Part shown: piece by piece, positions 56,784 through 64,000 of the stretch | Position numbering within the stretch: the stretch's first letter is position 1 | Layout: every line of letters begins with the position of its first letter | Assembly (NCBI RefSeq): GCF_000023285.1 | Contig: NC_013162.1 | Coordinates: 1,528,501 to 1,592,500, forward strand | Source: Capnocytophaga ochracea DSM 7271 | GTDB taxonomy: Bacteria; Bacteroidota; Bacteroidia; Flavobacteriales; Flavobacteriaceae | DNA length: 64,000 bases | Direction: 5' to 3' | Made by a program: the position numbers and the translations under genes | The notes under the pieces: model-generated | What the model was told of the DNA's origin: nothing | The model's database searches: none | What the model saw: only the letters and a program-made list of their open reading frames with translations

Positions 56784-58250
56784 ATGAGAAAATCGATTAT
56801 TATTTTGTTTTTAATCATAGGGGGGGTATTAGTTTCTTGTAAAAAAGACGAACTTTTTATCCCTAAGAAAGAAGACCCTATTCCCCCTAAAAAAGAAGAC
56901 CCTTTTACCCCTCCGTATCAGAGTAATCTTAACGATTTTGAGGTGTCTTTGAGCAAGACGAATAACCTTCGCGCGGAAGTAACTGCAACTTTCAGCGGAG
57001 AAACGTCCTTCCATATAGCTTATTGGGAAGTGAACCATCCGGCACAAGTACAGCAAACCAATACCTACCAGGGCAAAGGGATAGAACGTAAAACGCTATT
57101 GTTCCTCAAACCCGATAGGCAATATAGTTGCCAAATCATTACCGAGAAAGGAGATAAGTCGGCAGTAAAAACCTTTAAAACAAAAAGTGTGGAGGCTTTC
57201 CTTCCTAATGCAACATTACTCATAGACGACCTAAAAGAAGATATAGGTGGTTATTTTTTTGCAAATGCCCGTATGAATGGTACAAAAGCCATCTATCTGA
57301 CAGATACAAAAGGAGTAGTAGTATGGTATGAGCAAGTGCCCGAAGAGCCTTTGGTCGTAAATTACGATGCACAGCGTCAGCAGTTTTACATTCTTACCAA
57401 TCCTGCTTACCCTGTTGGAAGTCCTTATACTTTCAATGCTAAAAGTATTAAAATTATAGACCTCTTTGGGGAGGTAGTATTTCAAAAAGACTTTGCTACT
57501 GTTCCCGCACTTAACGGACGGGAAGTGCATCACGAGTGTCGCCCTATGCCCGATGGCAGTATAGGATTAGTGACCTATATTGATAAAACTTTCGACCTCA
57601 CTGCACAAGGCGGTACAACCACCGATATTGTAAAGGGTGATGGTTTTGTGATTATGAATAGAAGAGGAGAAATCACCCAGCAATGGAGTTGTTTTGATTA
57701 TGTAGACCCCACTACCGACCCTAATATAAAAATACAAGGAGTAAAAAAAGATTGGCTACACGCCAACTCCTTTAACTACGATAGCGAAGGTAATTACTAT
57801 ATGACGTTTAATCGTTATGGAGAACTTTGGAAAATTGACGGTAAAACAGGGAAGTTACTATATCGGATAGGCGAAAATGGCACCATAAAACCTGAGAAAA
57901 AATACTTTACTCACGGAATGCACTGTGCTAACCCGAAAGCACCTAACGAGGTGTTAGTGATTGACAATGCGCGTTCAGATTCCGATACAGGCTCGAGAGC
58001 TATTTTGTATAAAGTAAATGAACAAAGTAAAACAGTAACAGTTCCTATGGCAGTAGCCCTTCCCAAAGATTTATCCTCATCAAACCGTAGCAATGCCCAA
58101 TTTATAGGTGAGGACTTGTTACTAATCACGTTGAGTACCAAAAAACAAATAATCATTACCGACCGCAACGAAACACCCACCATAAAACGTTCTTTTATGT
58201 TGCCTTTTACTTTCTATAGAGCACAATATATCCCAACTATTAAATATTAA
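56784..58250 (+). CDS. Aryl-sulfate sulfotransferase (ASST) family lipoprotein
   Basis: This 488-residue lipoprotein (lipobox LVSC, then KKDE, a Capnocytophaga-like surface-export motif) has an N-terminal fibronectin-like domain (about residues 48-130) and a six-bladed propeller-like body. Conserved histidine segments REVHHECRPMPDG, DWLHANSFNYDSEGNYYMTFN and HGMHCAN match those expected for ASST, in which a His is transiently sulfated. ASST transfers sulfate between phenolic sulfates and phenols without PAPS. Its presence in a PUL is unusual. It begins 49 bp after lipoprotein 3 and ends 17 bp before the GH20 gene. Confidence 0.8.
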   Translation: MRKSIIILFLIIGGVLVSCKKDELFIPKKEDPIPPKKEDPFTPPYQSNLNDFEVSLSKTNNLRAEVTATFSGETSFHIAYWEVNHPAQVQQTNTYQGKGIERKTLLFLKPDRQYSCQIITEKGDKSAVKTFKTKSVEAFLPNATLLIDDLKEDIGGYFFANARMNGTKAIYLTDTKGVVVWYEQVPEEPLVVNYDAQRQQFYILTNPAYPVGSPYTFNAKSIKIIDLFGEVVFQKDFATVPALNGREVHHECRPMPDGSIGLVTYIDKTFDLTAQGGTTTDIVKGDGFVIMNRRGEITQQWSCFDYVDPTTDPNIKIQGVKKDWLHANSFNYDSEGNYYMTFNRYGELWKIDGKTGKLLYRIGENGTIKPEKKYFTHGMHCANPKAPNEVLVIDNARSDSDTGSRAILYKVNEQSKTVTVPMAVALPKDLSSSNRSNAQFIGEDLLLITLSTKKQIIITDRNETPTIKRSFMLPFTFYRAQYIPTIKY

Positions 58251-58267
58251 AAATCAAACCACCACCA

Positions 58268-60595
58268 ATGAAAAAACTTATATTTAGTTTAGTAACACTA
58301 TGTCTTATGGCTTGTAAAGGCACTGAGCCTGTAATTCATTACGAGGTAATTCCGCTACCACAATCCATTAGTTATACCCATCAGAAACCTTTTGAGCTCG
58401 ATGCTCAAACCGTGATTACCTATCCACAAGATGATGCCTTACTACAAAGGAATGCCCAATTCCTCGCTTCTTATCTTAAAGAAATCACAGGGCTAACCCT
58501 TACCACTGAGCCCAATGTAAATAGTGGGAAGGTTATTCGTCTTAAAACCGACCTTAAAAAACCTAACCAAGAGGCTTATCAACTTACCGTAGCAAGTGAG
58601 CAAATTACTATTGATGGAGCAAGTCCCGCAGGTGTGTTCTACGGCATACAAACCTTGCGCAAGTCGATTGACGTAACAGAACCTAAATCCTTAGCGTTTC
58701 CTACGGCTGTGATAGACGATGCGCCTCGCTTTGCCTATCGGGGAATGCATTTTGATGTGAGCAGGCATTTCTTTACAGTAGATTTTATCAAGCAGTACAT
58801 TGATATACTCGCACTTCATAACCTTAATAAGTTCCATTGGCACCTTACCGATGACCAAGGGTGGCGTATAGAAATCAAAAAATACCCTCGCCTTACTGAG
58901 GTAGGTTCAACACGCAAAGAAACGCTTATTGGGCATTTGCTCAAAGATAAACCCCACCAATTTGATGGCAAACCTTATGGTGGATTCTACACCCAAGAAC
59001 AGATTAAAGAGATTGTAAAATACGCCCAAGACCGCTATATTACGATTATTCCCGAGGTAGATATCCCCGGACATACCTTAGCTGTGCTCACGGCTTACCC
59101 TGAGTTGGGTTGTACAGGCAAGGACTATGCAGTAGGTACCAAATGGGGCGTGTTCGACGATGTACTTTGTGCCGGCAATGAGGCTTCTTATGAGTTCTTA
59201 GAAGGCGTATTCGACGAAATTACCGAACTTTTCCCCTCTAAATATATTCATGTAGGAGGTGATGAATGTCCTAAAACACGTTGGAAAGAGTGCCCTAAAT
59301 GCCAGGCTAAAATTAAAGCATTGGGCTTAAAAGGCGACGCTGAACACACTGCCGAACAGAAACTACAAGGCTATGTGGTATCGCGCGTAGAGCAGTTTCT
59401 CAAGAAGAAAGGTAGAGAGGTAATAGGCTGGGACGAGATTTTGGAGGGAGATAACATTTCACAAGACGCAATTGTAATGTCGTGGCGAGGTACCGAAGGA
59501 GGCATCGCCGCAGCACAACGCCACAACCGTGCTATTATGACCCCGCATTACAGTTTGTATTTCGACTATAACCAAGGCGAAGACCCCAGTAAAGAACCAC
59601 TGTCCATAGGTGAATACCTCCCCGTGAAAAAGGTGTACGACTACGAGCCTATCGACCCTAAACTCACTCCCGAACAAGGTAAATACATCTTAGGAGCACA
59701 AGCTAATTTATGGACAGAGTACATCGCGAGTCCTGCACACGCTGAGTATATGCTCTTGCCTCGCTTGGCTGCCTTAGCTGAGGTACAATGGACAGCCCCA
59801 GAGAAAAAGAACTATGCCGACTTTTTGAAGCGTTTAGGCAACTTACTCAATTACTACCAAAAAGAGGGATATCATTATGCCAAACACATCTTGGGCGTTA
59901 CCCCTGTGATTCAGCCCGCTCCTAAGAAAGATGGTATTCAGGTAGAACTCCTCACCGTAGGCAATGGCAAGGTGTACTACACTACCGATGGCACTACTCC
60001 TGATGCTACCAAAACGCTTTATACCCAGCCTATCAAACTCAGCAACGAGGTGCTGTTAAAAGCAGTAGCTGTGCATAAAGATACCATAAGTGGAGTGTTT
60101 AGCTACCAGTCGTTATTTAATAAGGCTACTTACAAGCCTATACAATTACTCACTGAAACTAATCCTAAATACACTTTTGGAGGGGCTACTGCCTTAGTAG
60201 ATGCGCAAATAGGTGAAGATTCTTATATCGATGGACATTGGGTGGGCTTTCCTGGTCGAGTGGGAGTAGAAGCAGTAATCGATTTAGGTAGAGAAGAAGA
60301 GTTTAGTACCTTGAAAGCGGGTAGCTTAGCCGATACGCCTAACTGGATATTTCCAGCCTCAGAAGTCGCTATTTACAGCTCTGCTGATGGAAAAAACTTT
60401 CAGCTCATCACTCAGCAACCTTTGAAGATAGCCCAGAAGACCGACCCTATCAAGCGTGTGCCTATCAGTTTGAACTTTGCTAAAACTAAAACTCGCTATG
60501 TGAAAGTAGTGCTCAAAGGTACTGTAATCCCTGAATGGCACGAGGGTAAAGGCACACCAGCCTTACTATTTGTAGATGAAATCCAATTGATGTAA
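58268..60595 (+). CDS. GH20 beta-N-acetylhexosaminidase lipoprotein
   Basis: This 775-residue lipoprotein (lipobox LMAC) has an N-terminal GH20b domain, then a TIM-barrel GH20 domain with HWHLTDDQGWRIEIKKYP and catalytic D332-E333 in HVGGDECPKTRW. A C-terminal part includes a CHB_HEX_C-like region and an F5/8-type carbohydrate-binding domain (about residues 640-775). It removes terminal GlcNAc or GalNAc from glycans at the cell surface or in the periplasm. It is the last gene of the PUL, and its specificity points to amino-sugar-bearing host glycans. Confidence 0.93.
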   Translation: MKKLIFSLVTLCLMACKGTEPVIHYEVIPLPQSISYTHQKPFELDAQTVITYPQDDALLQRNAQFLASYLKEITGLTLTTEPNVNSGKVIRLKTDLKKPNQEAYQLTVASEQITIDGASPAGVFYGIQTLRKSIDVTEPKSLAFPTAVIDDAPRFAYRGMHFDVSRHFFTVDFIKQYIDILALHNLNKFHWHLTDDQGWRIEIKKYPRLTEVGSTRKETLIGHLLKDKPHQFDGKPYGGFYTQEQIKEIVKYAQDRYITIIPEVDIPGHTLAVLTAYPELGCTGKDYAVGTKWGVFDDVLCAGNEASYEFLEGVFDEITELFPSKYIHVGGDECPKTRWKECPKCQAKIKALGLKGDAEHTAEQKLQGYVVSRVEQFLKKKGREVIGWDEILEGDNISQDAIVMSWRGTEGGIAAAQRHNRAIMTPHYSLYFDYNQGEDPSKEPLSIGEYLPVKKVYDYEPIDPKLTPEQGKYILGAQANLWTEYIASPAHAEYMLLPRLAALAEVQWTAPEKKNYADFLKRLGNLLNYYQKEGYHYAKHILGVTPVIQPAPKKDGIQVELLTVGNGKVYYTTDGTTPDATKTLYTQPIKLSNEVLLKAVAVHKDTISGVFSYQSLFNKATYKPIQLLTETNPKYTFGGATALVDAQIGEDSYIDGHWVGFPGRVGVEAVIDLGREEEFSTLKAGSLADTPNWIFPASEVAIYSSADGKNFQLITQQPLKIAQKTDPIKRVPISLNFAKTKTRYVKVVLKGTVIPEWHEGKGTPALLFVDEIQLM

Positions 60596-60620
60596 AAATA
60601 TATATTTTTCATATGTAATA

Positions 60621-60650
60621 TTGCTTTTATTTAAAATTTGTGTACTTTTG
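60621..60650 (+). promoter_or_regulatory. Promoter of surE
   Basis: TTG at 60621-60623 precedes TACTTTTG at 60643-60650 by 19 bp. It overlaps the longest possible surE frame, which shows the start is further downstream. Confidence 0.85.
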
Positions 60651-60656
60651 CACATC

Positions 60657-60687
60657 GTAAAGACGCGACTACAAAACGCGTCTTTAC
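60657..60687 (+). promoter_or_regulatory. Leader hairpin at the surE transcript start
   Basis: An 11-bp stem (60657-60667 with 60677-60687) with a 9-nt loop begins right at the expected start of transcription and ends 8 nt before the ATG. It may stabilise the mRNA or affect its translation. Confidence 0.65.
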
Positions 60688-60695
60688 TTTTTAGT

Positions 60696-61466
60696 ATGCA
60701 AAAACCTTTAATATTAGTAACAAACGACGACGGTATTACCGCTCCTGGTATCCGTTATCTGATAGACATAATCAAAGAATTAGGCGAAGTGGTGGTAGTA
60801 GCCCCCGATTCGCCACAGAGTGGTAAAGGGCACGCCGTTACCCTCGATACTACTATGTACTGCGACCCTATGCCCTCACATAACGGAGCTACTCGCGAAT
60901 ACGCTTGTAGTGGTACACCTGCCGACTGTGTGAAAATTGCCAAACACGAAGTGCTGAATGGTCGTCTGCCCGATCTCTGTGTGAGTGGTATCAATCACGG
61001 TTCCAATGCTTCTATCAACGTGATATATTCAGGAACGATGAGTGCTGCTATTGAGGCGGGTACTGAGGGCATTCCTGCTATTGGTTTTTCATTATTAGAC
61101 TCCAGTTGGAATGCTGATTTTTCGCAAGCACGTGCTTATATAAAACATATAGCCGAAAAAGTACTCACTAATGGTTTACCCAAAGGAATAGTGCTAAATG
61201 TGAATATACCTAATATCAAGAAGGAAGAAATAAAAGGCGTAAAAGTATGCCGTCAAGCACGTTCGCGCTGGATAGAAAGTTTTGACAAACGTGTGAACCC
61301 GCAAGGAAGAGTGTACTACTGGATGACAGGTACTTTTGTGAATGAAGACCAAGGTACTGATACTGACCAATGGGCTCTCGAAAACGGCTACATTTCAGTA
61401 GTGCCTATTCAATTTGACCTTACGGCTCACCAAAATATTCAAGAGTTAAAGCAATGGGATTTTTAA
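60696..61466 (+). CDS. surE: 5'/3'-nucleotidase SurE
   Basis: This 256-residue enzyme starts with KPLILVTNDDG, which includes the metal-binding Asp pair, and keeps DSPQSGKGHAVT, SGINHGSN and YSGTMSAAIEA. It dephosphorylates nucleoside monophosphates in the cytosol. I place the start at 60696 because longer alternatives begin inside the promoter. Its 3' end overlaps the next gene by 13 bp. Confidence 0.95.
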   Translation: MQKPLILVTNDDGITAPGIRYLIDIIKELGEVVVVAPDSPQSGKGHAVTLDTTMYCDPMPSHNGATREYACSGTPADCVKIAKHEVLNGRLPDLCVSGINHGSNASINVIYSGTMSAAIEAGTEGIPAIGFSLLDSSWNADFSQARAYIKHIAEKVLTNGLPKGIVLNVNIPNIKKEEIKGVKVCRQARSRWIESFDKRVNPQGRVYYWMTGTFVNEDQGTDTDQWALENGYISVVPIQFDLTAHQNIQELKQWDF

Positions 61467-61756
61467 ATATAAATCAAAAACGCAAAGACCAAATCATTGG
61501 TTTTATAGCAGGTATTGTTCTAAATGTAATAGGGGTGATAGCCTATGTGCTTATCTTCTCTAAGTTTAGTATTGCTACTACCTTGCAAGATGCCTATTAC
61601 AAGAGATATTTAGGTAAACTCATACTCTTAGGAGCCCTGTTAGACCTTGCTATCTTCTTCTTTTTTATCAATCGTTATGAAAACGAACGCGCACGTGGTG
61701 TACTCATCGCTTCGTGCGTATTAGCCTTTATAATTCTGCTATTACAATTCACTTAA
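61454..61756 (+). CDS. Small membrane protein of unknown function
   Basis: This 100-residue protein has three hydrophobic segments (about 17-37, 52-74 and 82-99) with a charged N terminus (NQKRKDQ). It overlaps surE by 13 bp and precedes an LTA-synthase-like gene by 11 bp, so the three are probably one transcript. I do not recognise the family. Confidence 0.7.
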   Translation: MGFLNINQKRKDQIIGFIAGIVLNVIGVIAYVLIFSKFSIATTLQDAYYKRYLGKLILLGALLDLAIFFFFINRYENERARGVLIASCVLAFIILLLQFT

Positions 61757-61767
61757 AATTAAATACA

Positions 61768-63687
61768 ATGAGAATCAGAGAATATGTAGTTTTCTTATAC
61801 CGTATCTTCTTGGTATACTTATTTTATGCCATTGCACGTGGTTTGTTTATCTATATGAATCGCGGACTGATGGGTGATTATAACACATCCGACCTTTTCT
61901 ATTATGGATTGGCGTTTGATAACTGTGCTATAATGTACACTAATTTGCTGTTCATACTGCTCAGTTTACTACCTTTGTGGGTAAATACCCATAGGAAATT
62001 TCAGAAAGTAGTTTTTTGGTCGTACTTTATACCTAATACGATTGCTTATGCCACCAATTTTATTGATATGGCATACTACCCTTTTAGCAAGTCTCGCCTT
62101 ACTTCGGCATCGTTTGCAGTTATAGAACACGAAAACAACAAAATGAAAATATTCAGTAGCTTTTTAGGAGGCTATTGGTATATGTTTGTAGGCTTCTTTT
62201 TACTGATAGCTCTTTGGGTTTTCCTTTATAAACGCGTGAAAAACGTCGAAGTGCCTATTGCTCAAAAGAAATCTTATTTTGGTTGGTCTGCTGTATTTTT
62301 CTTAGGCTTCGGTACTCTGATAATGATGGCTATACGAGGCGGTGGTTTTACTTCGGATACACGCCCTATCAATATGCTCGATGCTAGCCGACACGTAAAT
62401 ACAGCTCCTCAGGCTGATGCGATACTAAACACGCCTTTTTGTCTCATTCGCAGTATGGGTAAGAACAAAGGATTTAAAGAATATCACTTTGTAGATGAAG
62501 CCTACATCAATGAGAGTTTAAAACCTATTAAGCAGTATAACCGCGAAGTAGCTACCAAGCCTAATGTCGTCCTCTTTATTTTAGAAAGTTTCGGCAAAGA
62601 GTATTGGGGCTGTATGAATACTAAAACCCATATTCCTGACTTTAAGTCGTATACACCCTTCTTAGACTCGTTAGCACAACATTCACTTGTGCTCGACAAT
62701 GCTTATTGTACAGGACGTCAGTCTATACACGGAATGTCGTCAATGTTGGCAGGAATTCCCTCTTTTCAAGTCGCTTACACCTCATCACCTTATGTGAAAC
62801 AACCCACACAATCTTTGGTGTCTATCGCCAAAGAAATGGGCTACGATACCTCTTTCTTCCATTCAGCACCCAATGGTTCTATGGGATTCTTAGGTTTTTC
62901 TAATATCTTAGGTTTCGACCATTACTATGGTAAGAATGAGTACAATAACGATGCTGATGACGATGGACACTGGGGAATTTGGGACGAACCTTTTTTCCAA
63001 TATATGTGCAGAACTTATTCTCAAAAGAAACAACCTTTCTTAGGCACTATTTTCACACTCTCCTCCCACCACCCTTTTCAAATTCCTAAGCAATATGAGG
63101 GCAAATTCCCTAAAGGCAACTTAGAAATTCACCAATGTATTGGCTATACCGATTACGCTCTCAAACAATTCTTTGAGTGTGCTAAAAAACAACCTTGGTA
63201 TAACAATACTATCTTTGCTTTTGTCAATGACCACCCTAACCAAATCTATTACGACCTTTACAAAGAGCCTATTACAGGCAAAGGAGCGGCAATTATGTTC
63301 TACAGCCCTAACTCTAATTTGGTGCCAAAGGGTGTAAATTCAGATATTACTCAGCAAATAGATATTTATCCTTCGTTAGTAGACCTAATGGGTTACCATA
63401 AGCCTTTCCGCTCTTGGGGGCGCAGTGTGTTTGCCAATCTTCCTGATGAAACGCCTCGCGCTTTTATCTCCGATGCGCTTATGTACCAAATGATGCAAGG
63501 TAATTACATCTATATCATCGACGAAACAGGCAAGGTAAACGGAGTGTACAAGAAAGAAGACGGTGCTCTCAAAAACAATCTCTTGGGCAAAGAAGACAAT
63601 GCCGAAATACAAAAAGGTATTAAAGATTTAAAAGCCTTTATGCAAGACTATATGGATAGAATTATCAACCATAAATTGAATAATTAG
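61768..63687 (+). CDS. LTA-synthase-like membrane sulfatase-fold enzyme
   Basis: This 639-residue protein has about five N-terminal membrane segments (to about residue 205) and a C-terminal sulfatase-type domain. Motifs NVVLFILESFGKEYWG, AYCTGRQSIHGMSSMLAG (with the likely nucleophile), FAFVNDHPN and GKGAAIMFYSP fit the LTA synthase/phosphoglycerol transferase family. In Gram-negative bacteria such proteins usually modify lipids or glycans, such as lipid A or membrane-derived glucans, with phosphate-containing groups, so the name is by family only. The ATG at 61768 is favoured; the upstream one at 61714 lies inside the preceding gene. Confidence 0.88.
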   Translation: MRIREYVVFLYRIFLVYLFYAIARGLFIYMNRGLMGDYNTSDLFYYGLAFDNCAIMYTNLLFILLSLLPLWVNTHRKFQKVVFWSYFIPNTIAYATNFIDMAYYPFSKSRLTSASFAVIEHENNKMKIFSSFLGGYWYMFVGFFLLIALWVFLYKRVKNVEVPIAQKKSYFGWSAVFFLGFGTLIMMAIRGGGFTSDTRPINMLDASRHVNTAPQADAILNTPFCLIRSMGKNKGFKEYHFVDEAYINESLKPIKQYNREVATKPNVVLFILESFGKEYWGCMNTKTHIPDFKSYTPFLDSLAQHSLVLDNAYCTGRQSIHGMSSMLAGIPSFQVAYTSSPYVKQPTQSLVSIAKEMGYDTSFFHSAPNGSMGFLGFSNILGFDHYYGKNEYNNDADDDGHWGIWDEPFFQYMCRTYSQKKQPFLGTIFTLSSHHPFQIPKQYEGKFPKGNLEIHQCIGYTDYALKQFFECAKKQPWYNNTIFAFVNDHPNQIYYDLYKEPITGKGAAIMFYSPNSNLVPKGVNSDITQQIDIYPSLVDLMGYHKPFRSWGRSVFANLPDETPRAFISDALMYQMMQGNYIYIIDETGKVNGVYKKEDGALKNNLLGKEDNAEIQKGIKDLKAFMQDYMDRIINHKLNN

Positions 63688-63711
63688 CAAATTAGTCAAT
63701 TAGCAAATGAG

Positions 63712-63750
63712 AAAGCGCGATGTTTAGAATAATAAACATCGCGCTTTTTT
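63712..63750. terminator. Bidirectional terminator
   Basis: A 15-bp stem (63712-63726 with 63733-63747), 6-nt loop, ends in a T-run. It separates the LTA-synthase-like gene (+) from trxB (-). Confidence 0.9.
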
Positions 63751-63780
63751 ACCTTTTACCTTTTATCTTTTACCTCTTAC

Positions 63781-64000
63781 CTATTCAAGAGTAAGAAGGT
63801 ATTTCTCTGCGTCCAACGCTGCCATACAGCCCGAGCCTGCTGCCGTAATAGCTTGGCGGTAGCGCGTGTCGGCAGCATCACCAGCTACAAACACCCCTGC
63901 TACATTGGTGAGCGAAGTGCCCGCTACATTTTTAATATAGCCCACCTCATCAGTGTCGATATAAGGTTTAAACACATCAGTATTAGGTTTGTGACCGATA
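63781..64000 (-). CDS. trxB: Thioredoxin-disulfide reductase, 3' fragment
   Basis: The last 72 residues are present; the start is outside the window. [34 protein letters not shown] matches the C-terminal FAD-binding region of thioredoxin reductase (the GDA motif for FAD and the RQ and AAGSG pattern). It reduces thioredoxin using NADPH. Confidence 0.9.
   Translation of the reverse strand, partial: IGHKPNTDVFKPYIDTDEVGYIKNVAGTSLTNVAGVFVAGDAADTRYRQAITAAGSGCMAALDAEKYLLTLE

Noticed and set aside
60621-60695. Longer surE start at 60621
   Set aside because: It coincides with the -33 box and would include the promoter; ATG 60696 gives the standard SurE N terminus.

Overview
The window looks like a chromosomal segment from a member of the Bacteroidota, most likely a Flavobacteriaceae species and plausibly Capnocytophaga (inference). 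The supporting evidence is direct: an AT-rich sequence; about 15 promoters with the Bacteroidota -7 box TAnnTTTG, most with a TTG or TTTG box 19-22 bp upstream; a type IX secretion type B C-terminal domain on a giant surface protein; a SusC/SusD pair; lipoproteins with Lys/Asp/Glu-rich residues just after the lipid cysteine; and a large sulfatase, GH20 and sulfotransferase content typical of glycan foragers. No tRNA, rRNA, transposase, phage module or CRISPR array was seen.

Layout. Positions 1-6770 (+) hold the end of an outer-membrane barrel gene, DUF2461 and DUF2809 genes, an epimerase, a short ketosynthase, acpP, fabF, rnc and a YfcE-type phosphoesterase. From 6845 to 24150 lie miaB (-), pgk (+), a PiT phosphate transporter (-), an arylsulfatase lipid-independent exported enzyme (+), an AmpG-like MFS carrier (-), DUF3078-tdk (-), dxs (-), and hemJ, hemH, ftsW and murD (-). 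Then comes a single 12.2 kb gene (25442-37612, +) for a 4056-residue SprB-like repeat adhesin, followed by a BspA-type LRR lipoprotein, a strongly predicted small RNA on the minus strand (about 40246-40424), the iron-sulfur repair protein Ric, and uvrA with an upstream rhuM (-). A SIMPL-domain protein and a 41-residue FeoB-associated-type Cys-rich peptide come next.

Positions 47207-60595 form a polysaccharide utilization locus (PUL): susC, susD, three lipoproteins built from GH16-like domains, an aryl-sulfate sulfotransferase and a GH20 beta-hexosaminidase. The combination suggests binding, import and trimming of amino-sugar-containing, possibly sulfated host glycans. The window ends with surE, a small membrane protein, an LTA-synthase-like enzyme and the 3' part of trxB (-).

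The most unusual aspect is the intergenic DNA. Long gene-free stretches hold several unrelated tandem repeats that share an 11-bp period (AGCTTATAGAG type in four dispersed copies, TGTAGAGCCAC type in two 7-copy arrays, CGAAGGAAAGA type in two arrays), plus 7-, 9- and 14-bp arrays. Other points worth checking are the small RNA, a perfect 20-bp hairpin upstream of ric, an extended -33 box (TTGCtAATT) shared by about six promoters, and a susC promoter whose -33 box is replaced by two 17-bp direct repeats.
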